Below, in pieces: positions 1 through 7,359 of a stretch of 41,655 nt of DNA (position 1 is its first letter; each line of letters starts with the position of its first letter). Origin of the DNA: JBFIHF01 sp964411125 (GTDB lineage Bacteria; Myxococcota_A; Bradymonadia; Bradymonadales; Bradymonadaceae); assembly GCA_964411125.1 (NCBI GenBank), contig CAYPJU010000057.1, forward strand, positions 1 to 41,655, given 5' to 3'. Under the pieces are notes generated by a model. That model made no database searches and was not told the DNA's origin. It saw only the letters and a list, made by a program, of their open reading frames with translations. The translations under genes were made by a program, and so were the position numbers.

Positions 1-487
1 CTCCGGTTCCGAGACCGGCCGAGGCGGTGGACGCCGCGCGAAAGCGACCACCCCCGACGGAACGGACGGAACCACCGACCCTGCCATTCCCGTCCCGGCG
101 GAAATCCCCCGGGCTCGAGAAGCGGTCGGCAAGAGTAGAGCGCGGCGGAAAAATCGTCCCCCCCGCGCAGAGAACCAGCCGCTCGGCCCGGAGGGCCCGG
201 GAGGGGAGTGGACGACTGCGTCCGCCTCAGCCGACGAGGACGGCACCGCTCTGTCGGCCGCAACGCAACAGAACTCGGGCCATAGGGATCGGCTGGCGAT
301 CAGCGGGCTCGCAGCGATCCACATCGTCCCGGAGACGGCCCTCGCTTCCTCCCGCCACATCGTCCCGGATTCTGCGCCGCTTCACCCGTTCCTGCGTAGC
401 GGCGTCGACCTCGCGATTGATCACGCCCCCCGCGAGGAAGCAGGACGACCGGCTCGAAACAGGTCACGGCCGTTGCACCGATGCGGA
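1..487. other. No supported gene at left edge
   Basis: This stretch lies downstream of the leftward MerR gene. It is very GC-rich. The frames that stay open through it give Arg/Pro/Ser-rich translations with no recognisable domain and no ribosome binding site, which is what non-coding GC-rich DNA produces. I see no tRNA-like fold, tandem repeat or hairpin followed by a T-run. It may hold the 3' untranslated end of the regulator gene or the edge of a gene lying outside the window. Confidence 0.5.
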
Positions 488-1216
488 TCATTCCCGCGCG
501 GCGATGGCTAGCTGCAGGTACGCGTGGACTTCGGGATCGACCATCCCGCGGCTGGCCTTTCGAGGCCCTTCTTCCTCGTAGACCCGACGATGGCTTCTTG
601 CGATGCCAGCGTCGCCGCCAGTGAAGGCCCGGATGAGTTCGTGGAACTTTACGACCCACCGGTCGAGCGCGGGATCGTCGGGCGGGAGTCCCTGGTCTCG
701 GTGAGTTCCGAGGGCGGCGTAGAGTTCGGCCCACTCTCGCTGCGCTCGCAGCATTCCGTCTTCGCCGAGCGCGTCGCGGCGCTGCCGAAGCTGCTCGAGC
801 TGTTCTTTCGTATAGTACTTTTCCATGTCCACGGTCTCCCTGATCGCCTCCAAGAATGCCCCGGCGTCGTAAGTTTCGTTCTCGATCATCTCGCGAACTC
901 GCAGCAGGCGTTCACGCAGTTTGCGTTGTCGTTCCAACTCGGTCTCGACCTCCCTGATCAGGTTCGACACGGCGCCGTGCAGGTCCTGATCGGGATCGTC
1001 GACCAGCGACCGGATGTCTTCGAGTCCAAACCCGAGGGCGCGCAGGGCGACGATGTGCTGCAGTCGCCGAACCTGAGCGGGACCATACAGGCGGTGACCG
1101 GAAGACGTCCGTCGCCCGGGGGTCAGGAGCCCGATTTCGTCCCAGTGGTGCAGAGTCCGCACCGTCAGCGAGGTGCGTTTCGCTAGCGCTCCGACTTTCA
1201 TCCAATCTTCGTTCAT
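488..1216 (-). CDS. MerR family regulator with TipAS-like C-terminal domain
   Basis: 242-residue transcriptional activator. Residues 5-75 form the MerR winged helix (VGALAKRTSLTVRTLHHWDEIGLLTP is the helix-turn-helix and first wing, followed by a GHRLYG motif). A long dimerisation helix runs over about 80-125. From about residue 137 (KYYTKEQLEQL) the sequence resembles the TipAS/TipAL drug-recognition domain, which binds thiopeptide-like or other hydrophobic ligands. ATG at 1214-1216 is chosen because GGAGGA sits 5 nt upstream; the same frame stays open far upstream but is non-coding there. The gene is preceded by its own MerR-type operator (1243-1273), so autoregulation is likely. The ligand cannot be read from sequence. 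The divergent neighbour is a patatin-like lipoprotein, which may or may not be a target. Confidence 0.88.
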   Translation of the reverse strand: MNEDWMKVGALAKRTSLTVRTLHHWDEIGLLTPGRRTSSGHRLYGPAQVRRLQHIVALRALGFGLEDIRSLVDDPDQDLHGAVSNLIREVETELERQRKLRERLLRVREMIENETYDAGAFLEAIRETVDMEKYYTKEQLEQLRQRRDALGEDGMLRAQREWAELYAALGTHRDQGLPPDDPALDRWVVKFHELIRAFTGGDAGIARSHRRVYEEEGPRKASRGMVDPEVHAYLQLAIAARE

Positions 1217-1242
1217 CTCGGTCCTCCGAGTGGTCGATTCCG

Positions 1243-1273
1243 ACTCTAAAGCCTCACGTAACGTGAGGTTCAA
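1243..1273 (-). promoter_or_regulatory. MerR-type promoter/operator with 19-bp spacer
   Basis: On the minus strand, TTGAAC (1273-1268) and TAGAGT (1248-1243) are separated by exactly 19 bp (1249-1267). The spacer contains nearly all of a perfect palindrome, CCTCACGTAACGTGAGG (1252-1268), with 8-bp arms around one central base. An overlong 19-bp spacer holding a dyad is the hallmark of promoters that MerR-family activators remodel. The promoter points toward the MerR gene, whose start is 27 bp downstream of the -10 element. Confidence 0.82.
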
Positions 1274-1348
1274 GAGGTTTTTCGAGGCATTCGGGGCGAA
1301 AATACAGTATGAGTCGTAAGTGCCTGAAACGACAGGCGGGAGGCGACC

Positions 1349-2986
1349 ATGAAACGATCGATTCTGTGGATGGCGGTGATGGCGGGGCTGGCGATGCCGG
1401 CCTGCGGGGATCCGGACACGGTGGACGGCGAGGACCCGGCCGAGGCGAACAACGGCAAGGCGGACTCGTTCGACGACGACACGATGCTGTGCGCAGCCAT
1501 TCGGGGGAACGGCGACAAGATTCCTGCTCACTTCGGCGGGCTCGCGCGAATCGTCGAGCACTACGGTCTGATCGAGGGCGCGTCGGGTGGAAGCTCGGGA
1601 AGTATCACGACGTTCATGCTGTCGAGCATCCAGGCGAACCCGCAGCTCGCCGAGTGCGGCGGCGCCGCATGCAGCGACGAGCAGACGCGATTGCGTGCTG
1701 CGCTGCTGCTGAAGTCGTTCCACGGATACATCGAAGTGTTGGCGACGAGTGACGAAGTCCTCGCCGCGCGCGCGATCGCTCCGCTGGCCCAGAAGATTCA
1801 GGAGCAAGGGATCGACGCGCTGCTCGAACAGGACAGCGCTGCCGGGGTGGAGGCGCTGCAGACACTGCTGGAGTCCGACGACGTTCGGGCGCTCATCAAC
1901 CCGGAGGTGCTGGCGCTCCTGCAGCAGTCGCCCGATCCGACGTTTCACGCTCGGGACATCTCCGCCGCGATCACGGGTTTCGGCTCGTTCTCTGCGGATG
2001 ATCCAAAGATTCTGGTCCGGCCGGGTGTGTTGAGCTTCCCCGGTTTGGCTGATCGGCTGGGCGTCGCGGCTAGCTTCTACGCGGGGTACAACGAGTTCTA
2101 CGATGCCGCCGGTATGGAGTCGTTCATGGCGGCCTGCGCGGAGCCGGCGCGCGGCATGACGTGGGCGCAGGCGAAGAATCTTCCCGCGGGGGACTCGACC
2201 TGCGGCCAGGCGTTCGGGACGCTCCTGGTGAGCTATCGGGAGGCCTTCGACGCTGCGACCTCGCCGAGTTCGCGTGCAGACGACGCGGTAGGGACGCTGA
2301 TGCCGGCCCTCGTATCGACGTCGGTCCTGACGGGCGGCGCGGTCGATGCCTGGAACTCTGCACGGACGCAGTATCTGGAGGGGAAAGAGCCGGTGCTGAC
2401 TTCGAACTTCGCCGACGTTCGGTTCGGCTACTTCGGAGACAGCGATACGCTCGCCGTGACGCAGGCAGCGGTCGCCGAGCGAACGGACGCCAAGTCGCGC
2501 AGGTTCGAGTCGCTCGGCCAACGTCCGTGGCGCGAGGTGCTGTCGTACTCCCCTGCCGAGCCGGGCCTCGCGCGGGCGCTGGAGCTCGGCGACGGACGTG
2601 TCTCGGCCGGCGGTTGGTCCGACCTGCATCCGACGCTGGTGCTGCGGTCGATGGGGTGCGACGAGATCGTCTACGTCACCCGGGAAGGTGAGGAATCGCG
2701 GTTCGCGCAGGGCGTGGCGACGCTCCTCGGGATGACCGAAGCCGACCGCGCGGAACTCTACGATCTCGTCGAGCCGGACAGCGCCTATTCTCAGTCGCTC
2801 GCCGAAGCCGACGCGATCCTTTGCACGCAGTGGGACGCGCTCGAGACGTCCGACTTCGTGGGGGTCATCGAGAACGCCTACAATTCTCCGCTCGTGACGA
2901 CCGACGATTATTTTCTGGAGTCCGACGCCCCGTACTCCAACACCGCTCCAGACAGCGACCGCGCGGGCTGCAGCCCGCCACGCTAG
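1349..2986 (+). CDS. Patatin-like lipoprotein, possible lipid hydrolase
   Basis: 545 residues. The signal peptide has a lipobox-like MPAC (Cys19), followed by an acidic linker, so the protein is probably lipidated and exported. Residues 62-85 contain GGLARI...LIEGASGGSSG, resembling the patatin region around the nucleophile GxSxG (Ser79 or Ser82). Residues 414-445 (GDGRVSAGGWSDLHPTL, then GCDEIVYVTR) resemble the patatin DGG/DGA block with its following strand, but the position usually occupied by the catalytic Asp is Ala420. The protein may be inactive, use another acid, or belong to a distinct subfamily. ATG at 1349 follows GGGAGGCG. AlkB begins 20 nt after its stop, so the two may be co-transcribed. 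Lipoprotein call is firm; patatin assignment is moderate. Confidence 0.68.
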   Translation: MKRSILWMAVMAGLAMPACGDPDTVDGEDPAEANNGKADSFDDDTMLCAAIRGNGDKIPAHFGGLARIVEHYGLIEGASGGSSGSITTFMLSSIQANPQLAECGGAACSDEQTRLRAALLLKSFHGYIEVLATSDEVLAARAIAPLAQKIQEQGIDALLEQDSAAGVEALQTLLESDDVRALINPEVLALLQQSPDPTFHARDISAAITGFGSFSADDPKILVRPGVLSFPGLADRLGVAASFYAGYNEFYDAAGMESFMAACAEPARGMTWAQAKNLPAGDSTCGQAFGTLLVSYREAFDAATSPSSRADDAVGTLMPALVSTSVLTGGAVDAWNSARTQYLEGKEPVLTSNFADVRFGYFGDSDTLAVTQAAVAERTDAKSRRFESLGQRPWREVLSYSPAEPGLARALELGDGRVSAGGWSDLHPTLVLRSMGCDEIVYVTREGEESRFAQGVATLLGMTEADRAELYDLVEPDSAYSQSLAEADAILCTQWDALETSDFVGVIENAYNSPLVTTDDYFLESDAPYSNTAPDSDRAGCSPPR

Positions 2987-3005
2987 TCCTGCCCGGCGAT
3001 ACCCG

Positions 3006-3578
3006 TTGTTGGACGTTCGTCTCATCTCCGACTTCGCCGACGTCTCGGTCGAGCGGCTGCTGGAGGCCATCGCCTTCGAACAGCGCTCGGTGACCGTCTT
3101 CGGCAAAACCTATCCGCAACCGCGGCTGACGAAGTGGTACGGGTCGGTCGAGTATCGCTACTCGAGCCTGACCTGGGCGCCTGCGCCGATGCCGCCCCTT
3201 CTGACGGAGCTCGCCGAGCGCGTCGCGGCGGAGTGCGGGGTCGAGCTCGACTCGGTGCTCGCGAACCTCTACCGGGACGGCGGAGACTCGATGGGCTGGC
3301 ACGCGGACGACGAGCCACTCTTCGACCCCACCGCGCCGATCGCTTCGCTCTCGTTCGGGGCGACGCGGACGTTCCGCTTCCGCCGGCGCGACGATCACTC
3401 GCGTACGGAGTCTTTCGAGTTGCCCCACGGCTCGCTGTTGATCATGGGTGCCGGAGTCCAAGAGCAGTGGCACCACTGCGTCCCGCGGCGAAAGCGTGTG
3501 ACCCAGCCGCGCGTGAACCTCACGTATCGCAAGATCCGCGACCGGACGGGCGCTTCCCACGCCGATGAGCGGGGCTAG
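3006..3578 (+). CDS. AlkB-family 2-oxoglutarate/Fe(II) dioxygenase
   Basis: 190 residues. AlkB homologues repair alkylated bases (1-methyladenine, 3-methylcytosine) by oxidative demethylation. The Fe-binding triad is visible: H99 and D101 in MGWHADDEP, and H157 in QEQWHHCVP. The 2-oxoglutarate-binding arginines are in RVNLTYR (R169, R175). The N-terminal segment YPQPRLTKWYG fits the AlkB2/ALKBH2-like group with its substrate lid. No ATG is available near the domain boundary; TTG at 3006 (or TTG 3009) is the best start, with no clear Shine-Dalgarno. That is consistent with coupling to the patatin-like gene ending 19 nt upstream. Its stop TAG lies in a CTAG shared with the convergent lspA. Confidence 0.9.
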   Translation: MLDVRLISDFADVSVERLLEAIAFEQRSVTVFGKTYPQPRLTKWYGSVEYRYSSLTWAPAPMPPLLTELAERVAAECGVELDSVLANLYRDGGDSMGWHADDEPLFDPTAPIASLSFGATRTFRFRRRDDHSRTESFELPHGSLLIMGAGVQEQWHHCVPRRKRVTQPRVNLTYRKIRDRTGASHADERG

Positions 3579-4108
3579 GTCGCGGGGGCGGACTCGGGGA
3601 CGTCTTCTTCGCCCTCCTCTTCCTTCGGCCCGTCTCGGAAGTCCTTGGAGAAGAAGAGGAGCGCGGCGCCGATGACGATCCAGACGTCGGCGACATTGAA
3701 GATACCGGTGCGGACCGGGCCGATCCCCATGTTCATGAAGTCGGTGACGCCCCCGTTCTGAATGAGACGATCGATCACGTTACCGATACCCCCGCCGGCG
3801 AGGAGGGAGAGCGAGACGAGGGAGAGCTTCGTCAGGCTCGGGGTGCGGATCACCCAGACGAGCAGCGCGATCAGGAACCCGGTCACGAAGACGGTGAAGA
3901 TGATCGTGCGCGCGAGCTCGGGCAGTGTCGAGCCGAGCCCGAGGAAAGCGCCGTGGTTTTCCACGTAGGTGAGTCGGAACGTGTCCCCCAGAAAGGACAT
4001 CGTTTCACGATCCTGCAGGTATTTGCGGGCACCGATCTTGGTGACCTGATCGCACCCGATGCTGAAGAACAACACGAGGCTGATGATTGCGGCACGGCCC
4101 ATTTTCAT
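3575..4108 (-). CDS. lspA: Lipoprotein signal peptidase (signal peptidase II)
   Basis: 177 residues, inner-membrane aspartyl protease that cleaves prolipoproteins after lipidation of the lipobox Cys. Four transmembrane segments are visible (about 5-19, 66-88, 95-112, 139-155). Catalytic aspartates are D123 (GGVTDF) and D141 (FNVADVW). The conserved D20QVTK and N51 are also present. The acidic C-tail after about 157 is extra. Start ATG 4106-4108 has GGTGAG upstream; an in-frame ATG at codon 3 is also possible. Many genes in this window encode its presumed substrates. The gene is convergent with alkB and overlaps it by 4 nt. Confidence 0.95.
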   Translation of the reverse strand: MKMGRAAIISLVLFFSIGCDQVTKIGARKYLQDRETMSFLGDTFRLTYVENHGAFLGLGSTLPELARTIIFTVFVTGFLIALLVWVIRTPSLTKLSLVSLSLLAGGGIGNVIDRLIQNGGVTDFMNMGIGPVRTGIFNVADVWIVIGAALLFFSKDFRDGPKEEEGEEDVPESAPAT

Positions 4109-4252
4109 TTTCGCTCACCAAATCGCAGCGCTACGAGACGCGGGCACTGTAGCAGATTGGGGATCTCAGGGAAGTTCGCAGCGGATGATTGGAGAGCCTC
4201 GTCGGCGACCCCGCGGTTTGTTAGAACGGGCTCTCATGGAAGGACAGTAGTC

Positions 4253-5125
4253 ATGATCGAGATTCGTCGTTACACGGCCGAAGACCGTCGCACCTGCGTC
4301 GAGATCTTCACGGACCTGAAGGAGTGGTTCGGACCCGCGGTATCCGCAGAGGGTTACCTGGTCGGGTTGGAAGACTATTCCACGTGGATCGCGCAGGTAG
4401 GCGAGTCGATCGTGGGCTTTCTGTCGGTCCGACCGAGCTCGGTGGAGACCGCGGAGATTCGTGTGATGGCGGTCCGCCGCGGGCTTCACCGTCAGGGGGT
4501 CGGCGAACTTCTCGTTCGTTCCGCGGAGGACTGGTGCCGGGCCCGCCGCATCCCGTATCTGCAGATCAAGGTCCCCGATCCGGCCGACCACGAATACTTC
4601 GCTCGGACCCGCGCCTTCTTCGAGAGCTGCGGCTTCGTGCACCTCGACACGCTGGCGCGGCTGTGGAATCCGACGACGCCAGCAATTCAGCTCGTGAAGC
4701 GAGTCCATCCGTGCACCGCCGAAGAGCTGGTGAAACGCCTCGAGCTCGAGCCCCATCCCGAAGGGGGCTACTACCGGGAGACGTGGCGGTCGAGCCGCGA
4801 GCTCGATCTGCCCGATTACTCCGGCACGCGGTCCGCGGGCACCTCGATCCTCTTCCTTCTGGCGGCCGGTCAGTCGTCGGCCTGGCATCGCGTCGCCTCG
4901 GACGAACTCTGGATGTGGCAGGGGGGCGATCCGCTCCGACTCTCGATCAAGCCCGAGCGCGACGGGGAGGTCCATACGCTGGTCCTCGGTCCTACGAACC
5001 CGCAGGGGCTGGTCCCGGCGGGTCAGTGGCAAGCCGCCACCCCGGACGCTGGCCCTCACGGCTATGCCCTTTCGGGCTGCGTGGTCGTGCCCGGCTTCGA
5101 CTTCGCCGATTTCGAGATGGCGTGA
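4253..5125 (+). CDS. GNAT acetyltransferase fused to cupin_5 (DUF985) domain
   Basis: 290-residue two-domain protein. Residues 1 to about 148 are a GNAT fold: IRVMAVRRGLHRQGVGELL carries the acetyl-CoA pyrophosphate-binding RxxGxG (R80-G84), and the later FFESCGFVHLD segment is the usual C-terminal strand. Residues about 154-290 are a DUF985/cupin_5 domain: TAEELVKRLELEPHPEGGYY is its typical opening, and WHRVASDELW (H212, E218) supplies the likely metal ligands. ATG 4253 follows GGAAGGA. The acyl acceptor is unknown and the cupin activity is not established for this family. A fusion suggests the two activities act on related small molecules, which is inference. Confidence 0.88.
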   Translation: MIEIRRYTAEDRRTCVEIFTDLKEWFGPAVSAEGYLVGLEDYSTWIAQVGESIVGFLSVRPSSVETAEIRVMAVRRGLHRQGVGELLVRSAEDWCRARRIPYLQIKVPDPADHEYFARTRAFFESCGFVHLDTLARLWNPTTPAIQLVKRVHPCTAEELVKRLELEPHPEGGYYRETWRSSRELDLPDYSGTRSAGTSILFLLAAGQSSAWHRVASDELWMWQGGDPLRLSIKPERDGEVHTLVLGPTNPQGLVPAGQWQAATPDAGPHGYALSGCVVVPGFDFADFEMA

Positions 5126-5128
5126 GGG

Positions 5129-5422
5129 TCAGGTGCCGTCGTTTCGCACGATGGCGTCGGGGCCACCGCTGCCGGACGTCCGCTCGTACTCGCCCTTCCC
5201 GGCCCGCGAATACTGTGTGAAGCCGGCTTTCTCCAGATGTTTCTTCGCGAGCGCCTTCGACTTTCCGACACCCACTCCGTTGAGGAGACGCTCGACGGCG
5301 GCTCCGCAGTCGGGGCACTCGGTGAGCTTCGGCTCCGAACGTTTCTGCATCCGTTCGAACGGTTCGCGACAGGTCTCGCAAGACTCGTCGGCGTCGATGG
5401 CCTGGTAGTCGTAAAACGGCAC
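5129..5422 (-). CDS. FmdB-family zinc ribbon protein
   Basis: 97 residues. The N-terminus MPFYDYQAIDADESCETC is diagnostic of the FmdB putative regulatory family. Two CxxC pairs (C15/C18 and C36/C39, CPDC) make a zinc ribbon over residues 1-45. The rest is a short basic and acidic tail. The start is GTG at 5420-5422, preceded by CAGGAG; an ATG-initiated reading upstream would add residues that do not fit the family. Function is unknown, despite the name from formamidase operons. It is convergent with the GNAT-cupin gene, three bases apart. Confidence 0.88.
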   Translation of the reverse strand: MPFYDYQAIDADESCETCREPFERMQKRSEPKLTECPDCGAAVERLLNGVGVGKSKALAKKHLEKAGFTQYSRAGKGEYERTSGSGGPDAIVRNDGT

Positions 5423-5615
5423 GGCGTGTTCTCCTGAGCGGCTGATCCGTCGGGGAGGCGGACGTCCGTAGGGTAGCGAAGCCGCCGCCGATGTCGAGTC
5501 CACCTCCCCCTCCACATCTTCTCAACAAAACTATCGCGGAAGTCTTCCGACGCTTTCACGTCCGGTTCACACCGGCCTCCTACCTTCATTCGTGCAATCG
5601 ACGAAAGGAGGCGAC

Positions 5616-6626
5616 ATGCAACGTGAAGAACTCATCGAACAGACGAAGACGACGGCGAGAAACGTGACGCGAATGGCGATCGAGACGGGGGTCTTGAGCC
5701 TGATCATCGGGACGGTGATGGCGTGGTTCGCGCCGCACGGTTTCTGGCCCGACATCATGTCGAACTTTCGGGCAGTGTACCTGGGCTGCGCGATCTTCGG
5801 GGCGGTGTCGCTGGCGATTCTGCGTCGTCCTCGCTGGGCGCTCGTGTCGGCGGTGGTCGCGGCTGCCAACGTAGCGCCGGTGGTCCCGTGGGTAGGCGTT
5901 TCGCCCGAGACCCCGCCGGCGTGCGCAACCGAGGACCAGGCGCACATCGTGGTCATCAACGCCTTCATCGGTAACGAGCGGTTCGATCTCATCGTCGACT
6001 ACGTGCGGGACGAGGACCCCGACATCCTGGTGATCTCGGAGCTCTACCCGGACCTCGGGAAGATGCTGGAGGAAGAGTTTCCGTATGCGAAATGGCGAGA
6101 AGCGAACTCGGCGTGGGGTATCGGGATCTTCAGCAAGTACCCGCTCGGGCCGACGGAGGTGGTGCGGACCGAGATCGGGCCGCCGCAGCTCGACGGTTTG
6201 GTACACGGCCCGAAGGGGGACTTCCGGCTCCTCGCCGCGCATCCGCCTGCGCCAGGTCATCCCCTCGCCGCGCGCGAACGCAACGAGGCTCTCGAGCTTC
6301 TCGCCGAGCGAGCACGAACCTCCGAGATTCCGGTGGTGCTCGCCGGGGACCTCAACGTCACGATGTGGTCGCCTCACTACGAACCGCTGGAGGACGCGGG
6401 GCTGCGAAACGCCCGCGAAGGCCGCAGTGTCGCCGGGACGTTCCCGCAGAAACTCCCCCCGTTTCGCGTACCGATCGATCACGTGATGCACACGAGCGAC
6501 ATCGCGGTGTGCGACTTCGGGCTGGGGCGGAACATCAACTCGGACCACCTGCCGATCACTGCCCGGATCGTTCTCCCCGAGTCGGAGCGGACGGGGACGA
6601 TGGCGCAGATCGTAGAGCCTCGATGA
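5616..6626 (+). CDS. Membrane-anchored endonuclease/exonuclease/phosphatase family protein
   Basis: 336 residues. Three hydrophobic segments (about 24-40, 53-69, 74-95) precede an EEP-fold catalytic domain (108-320). The metal and catalytic residues are recognisable: N115 (VVINAF), E142 (VISELY), GDLN at D245/N247, D288H, and the final SDHLP (D310/H311). With three membrane passes the catalytic domain would face the periplasm if the N-terminus is cytoplasmic. Substrate could be nucleic acid, phosphoester or lipid head group; it cannot be told from sequence. ATG 5616 is chosen over an upstream GTG at 5592 because AAAGGAGG lies 5 nt before it. Confidence 0.87.
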   Translation: MQREELIEQTKTTARNVTRMAIETGVLSLIIGTVMAWFAPHGFWPDIMSNFRAVYLGCAIFGAVSLAILRRPRWALVSAVVAAANVAPVVPWVGVSPETPPACATEDQAHIVVINAFIGNERFDLIVDYVRDEDPDILVISELYPDLGKMLEEEFPYAKWREANSAWGIGIFSKYPLGPTEVVRTEIGPPQLDGLVHGPKGDFRLLAAHPPAPGHPLAARERNEALELLAERARTSEIPVVLAGDLNVTMWSPHYEPLEDAGLRNAREGRSVAGTFPQKLPPFRVPIDHVMHTSDIAVCDFGLGRNINSDHLPITARIVLPESERTGTMAQIVEPR

Positions 6627-6732
6627 GTGCGAGCGGGAAGGAAATCGACGTCCCTGCTGTTGATTTCGCCGTTTTGCGAAGCGAAGATGCGCGCCGCGCG
6701 AAATGGCTCCCCCGCGTTCGAGTGGTCCCACG

Positions 6733-7356
6733 ATGCTCCGTCCTCTCCGCTCTCCCGACGTTCTCAATCTGTTTGCGCGCCAACTCGCCACCGACGGCTG
6801 GTGTTCGTCGGACGAGCTGGTCGAGCCCGACCTCCTGGACGCGCTGGGACGCGAGACGCGCTGTCTCTGGGAGCAGGGTGATTTCCGCGCGGCGCGCATC
6901 GGGTCGGGGAAGGATCAGCACCTCGCCCCGGAGATTCGGAGCGACCGAATCCTCTGGATCGACGACGAGCCGACCGCTCCCCAGCAAGCGTACATGGCGA
7001 CGCTCGACGCACTGCGGGTCGAGATCAACCGCGAGACGTTCCTGGGGCTCTTCGAATGGGAAGGGCACCTCGCGTGCTACCCGGAGGGCTCGCACTATCG
7101 CCAGCATCTCGACGTGTTCGCACACGCCCGACAGCGCAAGGTGTCGACGGTCCTCTACCTGAACCCCGCGTGGCGCCCCGGTGACGGCGGCGAGCTGAGG
7201 ATCTGGACGACCCCCGGCTCGCCCGACGGCCCCTACGTGGACGTCGAGCCGCGCTACGGGACGCTCGTGTCGTTTCTGAGCGAGGACTATTTCCACGAGG
7301 TGTTGCCGACCCGGGTCCCGCGATTCAGCGTGACGGGGTGGTTCCGGACCCGCTGA
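6733..7356 (+). CDS. 2-oxoglutarate/Fe(II) oxygenase of prolyl hydroxylase (SM-20/P4Hc) type
   Basis: 207 residues from ATG 6733. An in-frame ATG at 6703 would add ten residues; neither has a strong ribosome binding site. The double-stranded beta-helix core spans about 105-205. Iron ligands are H125 and D127 (YRQHLDVF) and H188 (DYFHEVLP), and R197 (RFSVTGWFR) binds 2-oxoglutarate. GDGGELRIW is the typical mid-core strand. These enzymes hydroxylate Pro or other residues on a protein target or a small molecule. The gene lies 106 nt after the EEP gene on the same strand and is convergent with the aldo/keto reductase. Confidence 0.87.
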   Translation: MLRPLRSPDVLNLFARQLATDGWCSSDELVEPDLLDALGRETRCLWEQGDFRAARIGSGKDQHLAPEIRSDRILWIDDEPTAPQQAYMATLDALRVEINRETFLGLFEWEGHLACYPEGSHYRQHLDVFAHARQRKVSTVLYLNPAWRPGDGGELRIWTTPGSPDGPYVDVEPRYGTLVSFLSEDYFHEVLPTRVPRFSVTGWFRTR

Positions 7357-7359
7357 CGC

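Noticed and set aside
1217..3106. Very long minus-strand opening that would extend the MerR protein to 872 residues
   Set aside because: The extension is antisense to the patatin-like lipoprotein, Arg-rich and without domains. The MerR start has its own ribosome binding site and promoter.
4059..4252. Short plus-strand open frame between lspA and the GNAT-cupin gene
   Set aside because: Overlaps the lspA start antisense, has no domain and ends just before the true start of the GNAT gene.
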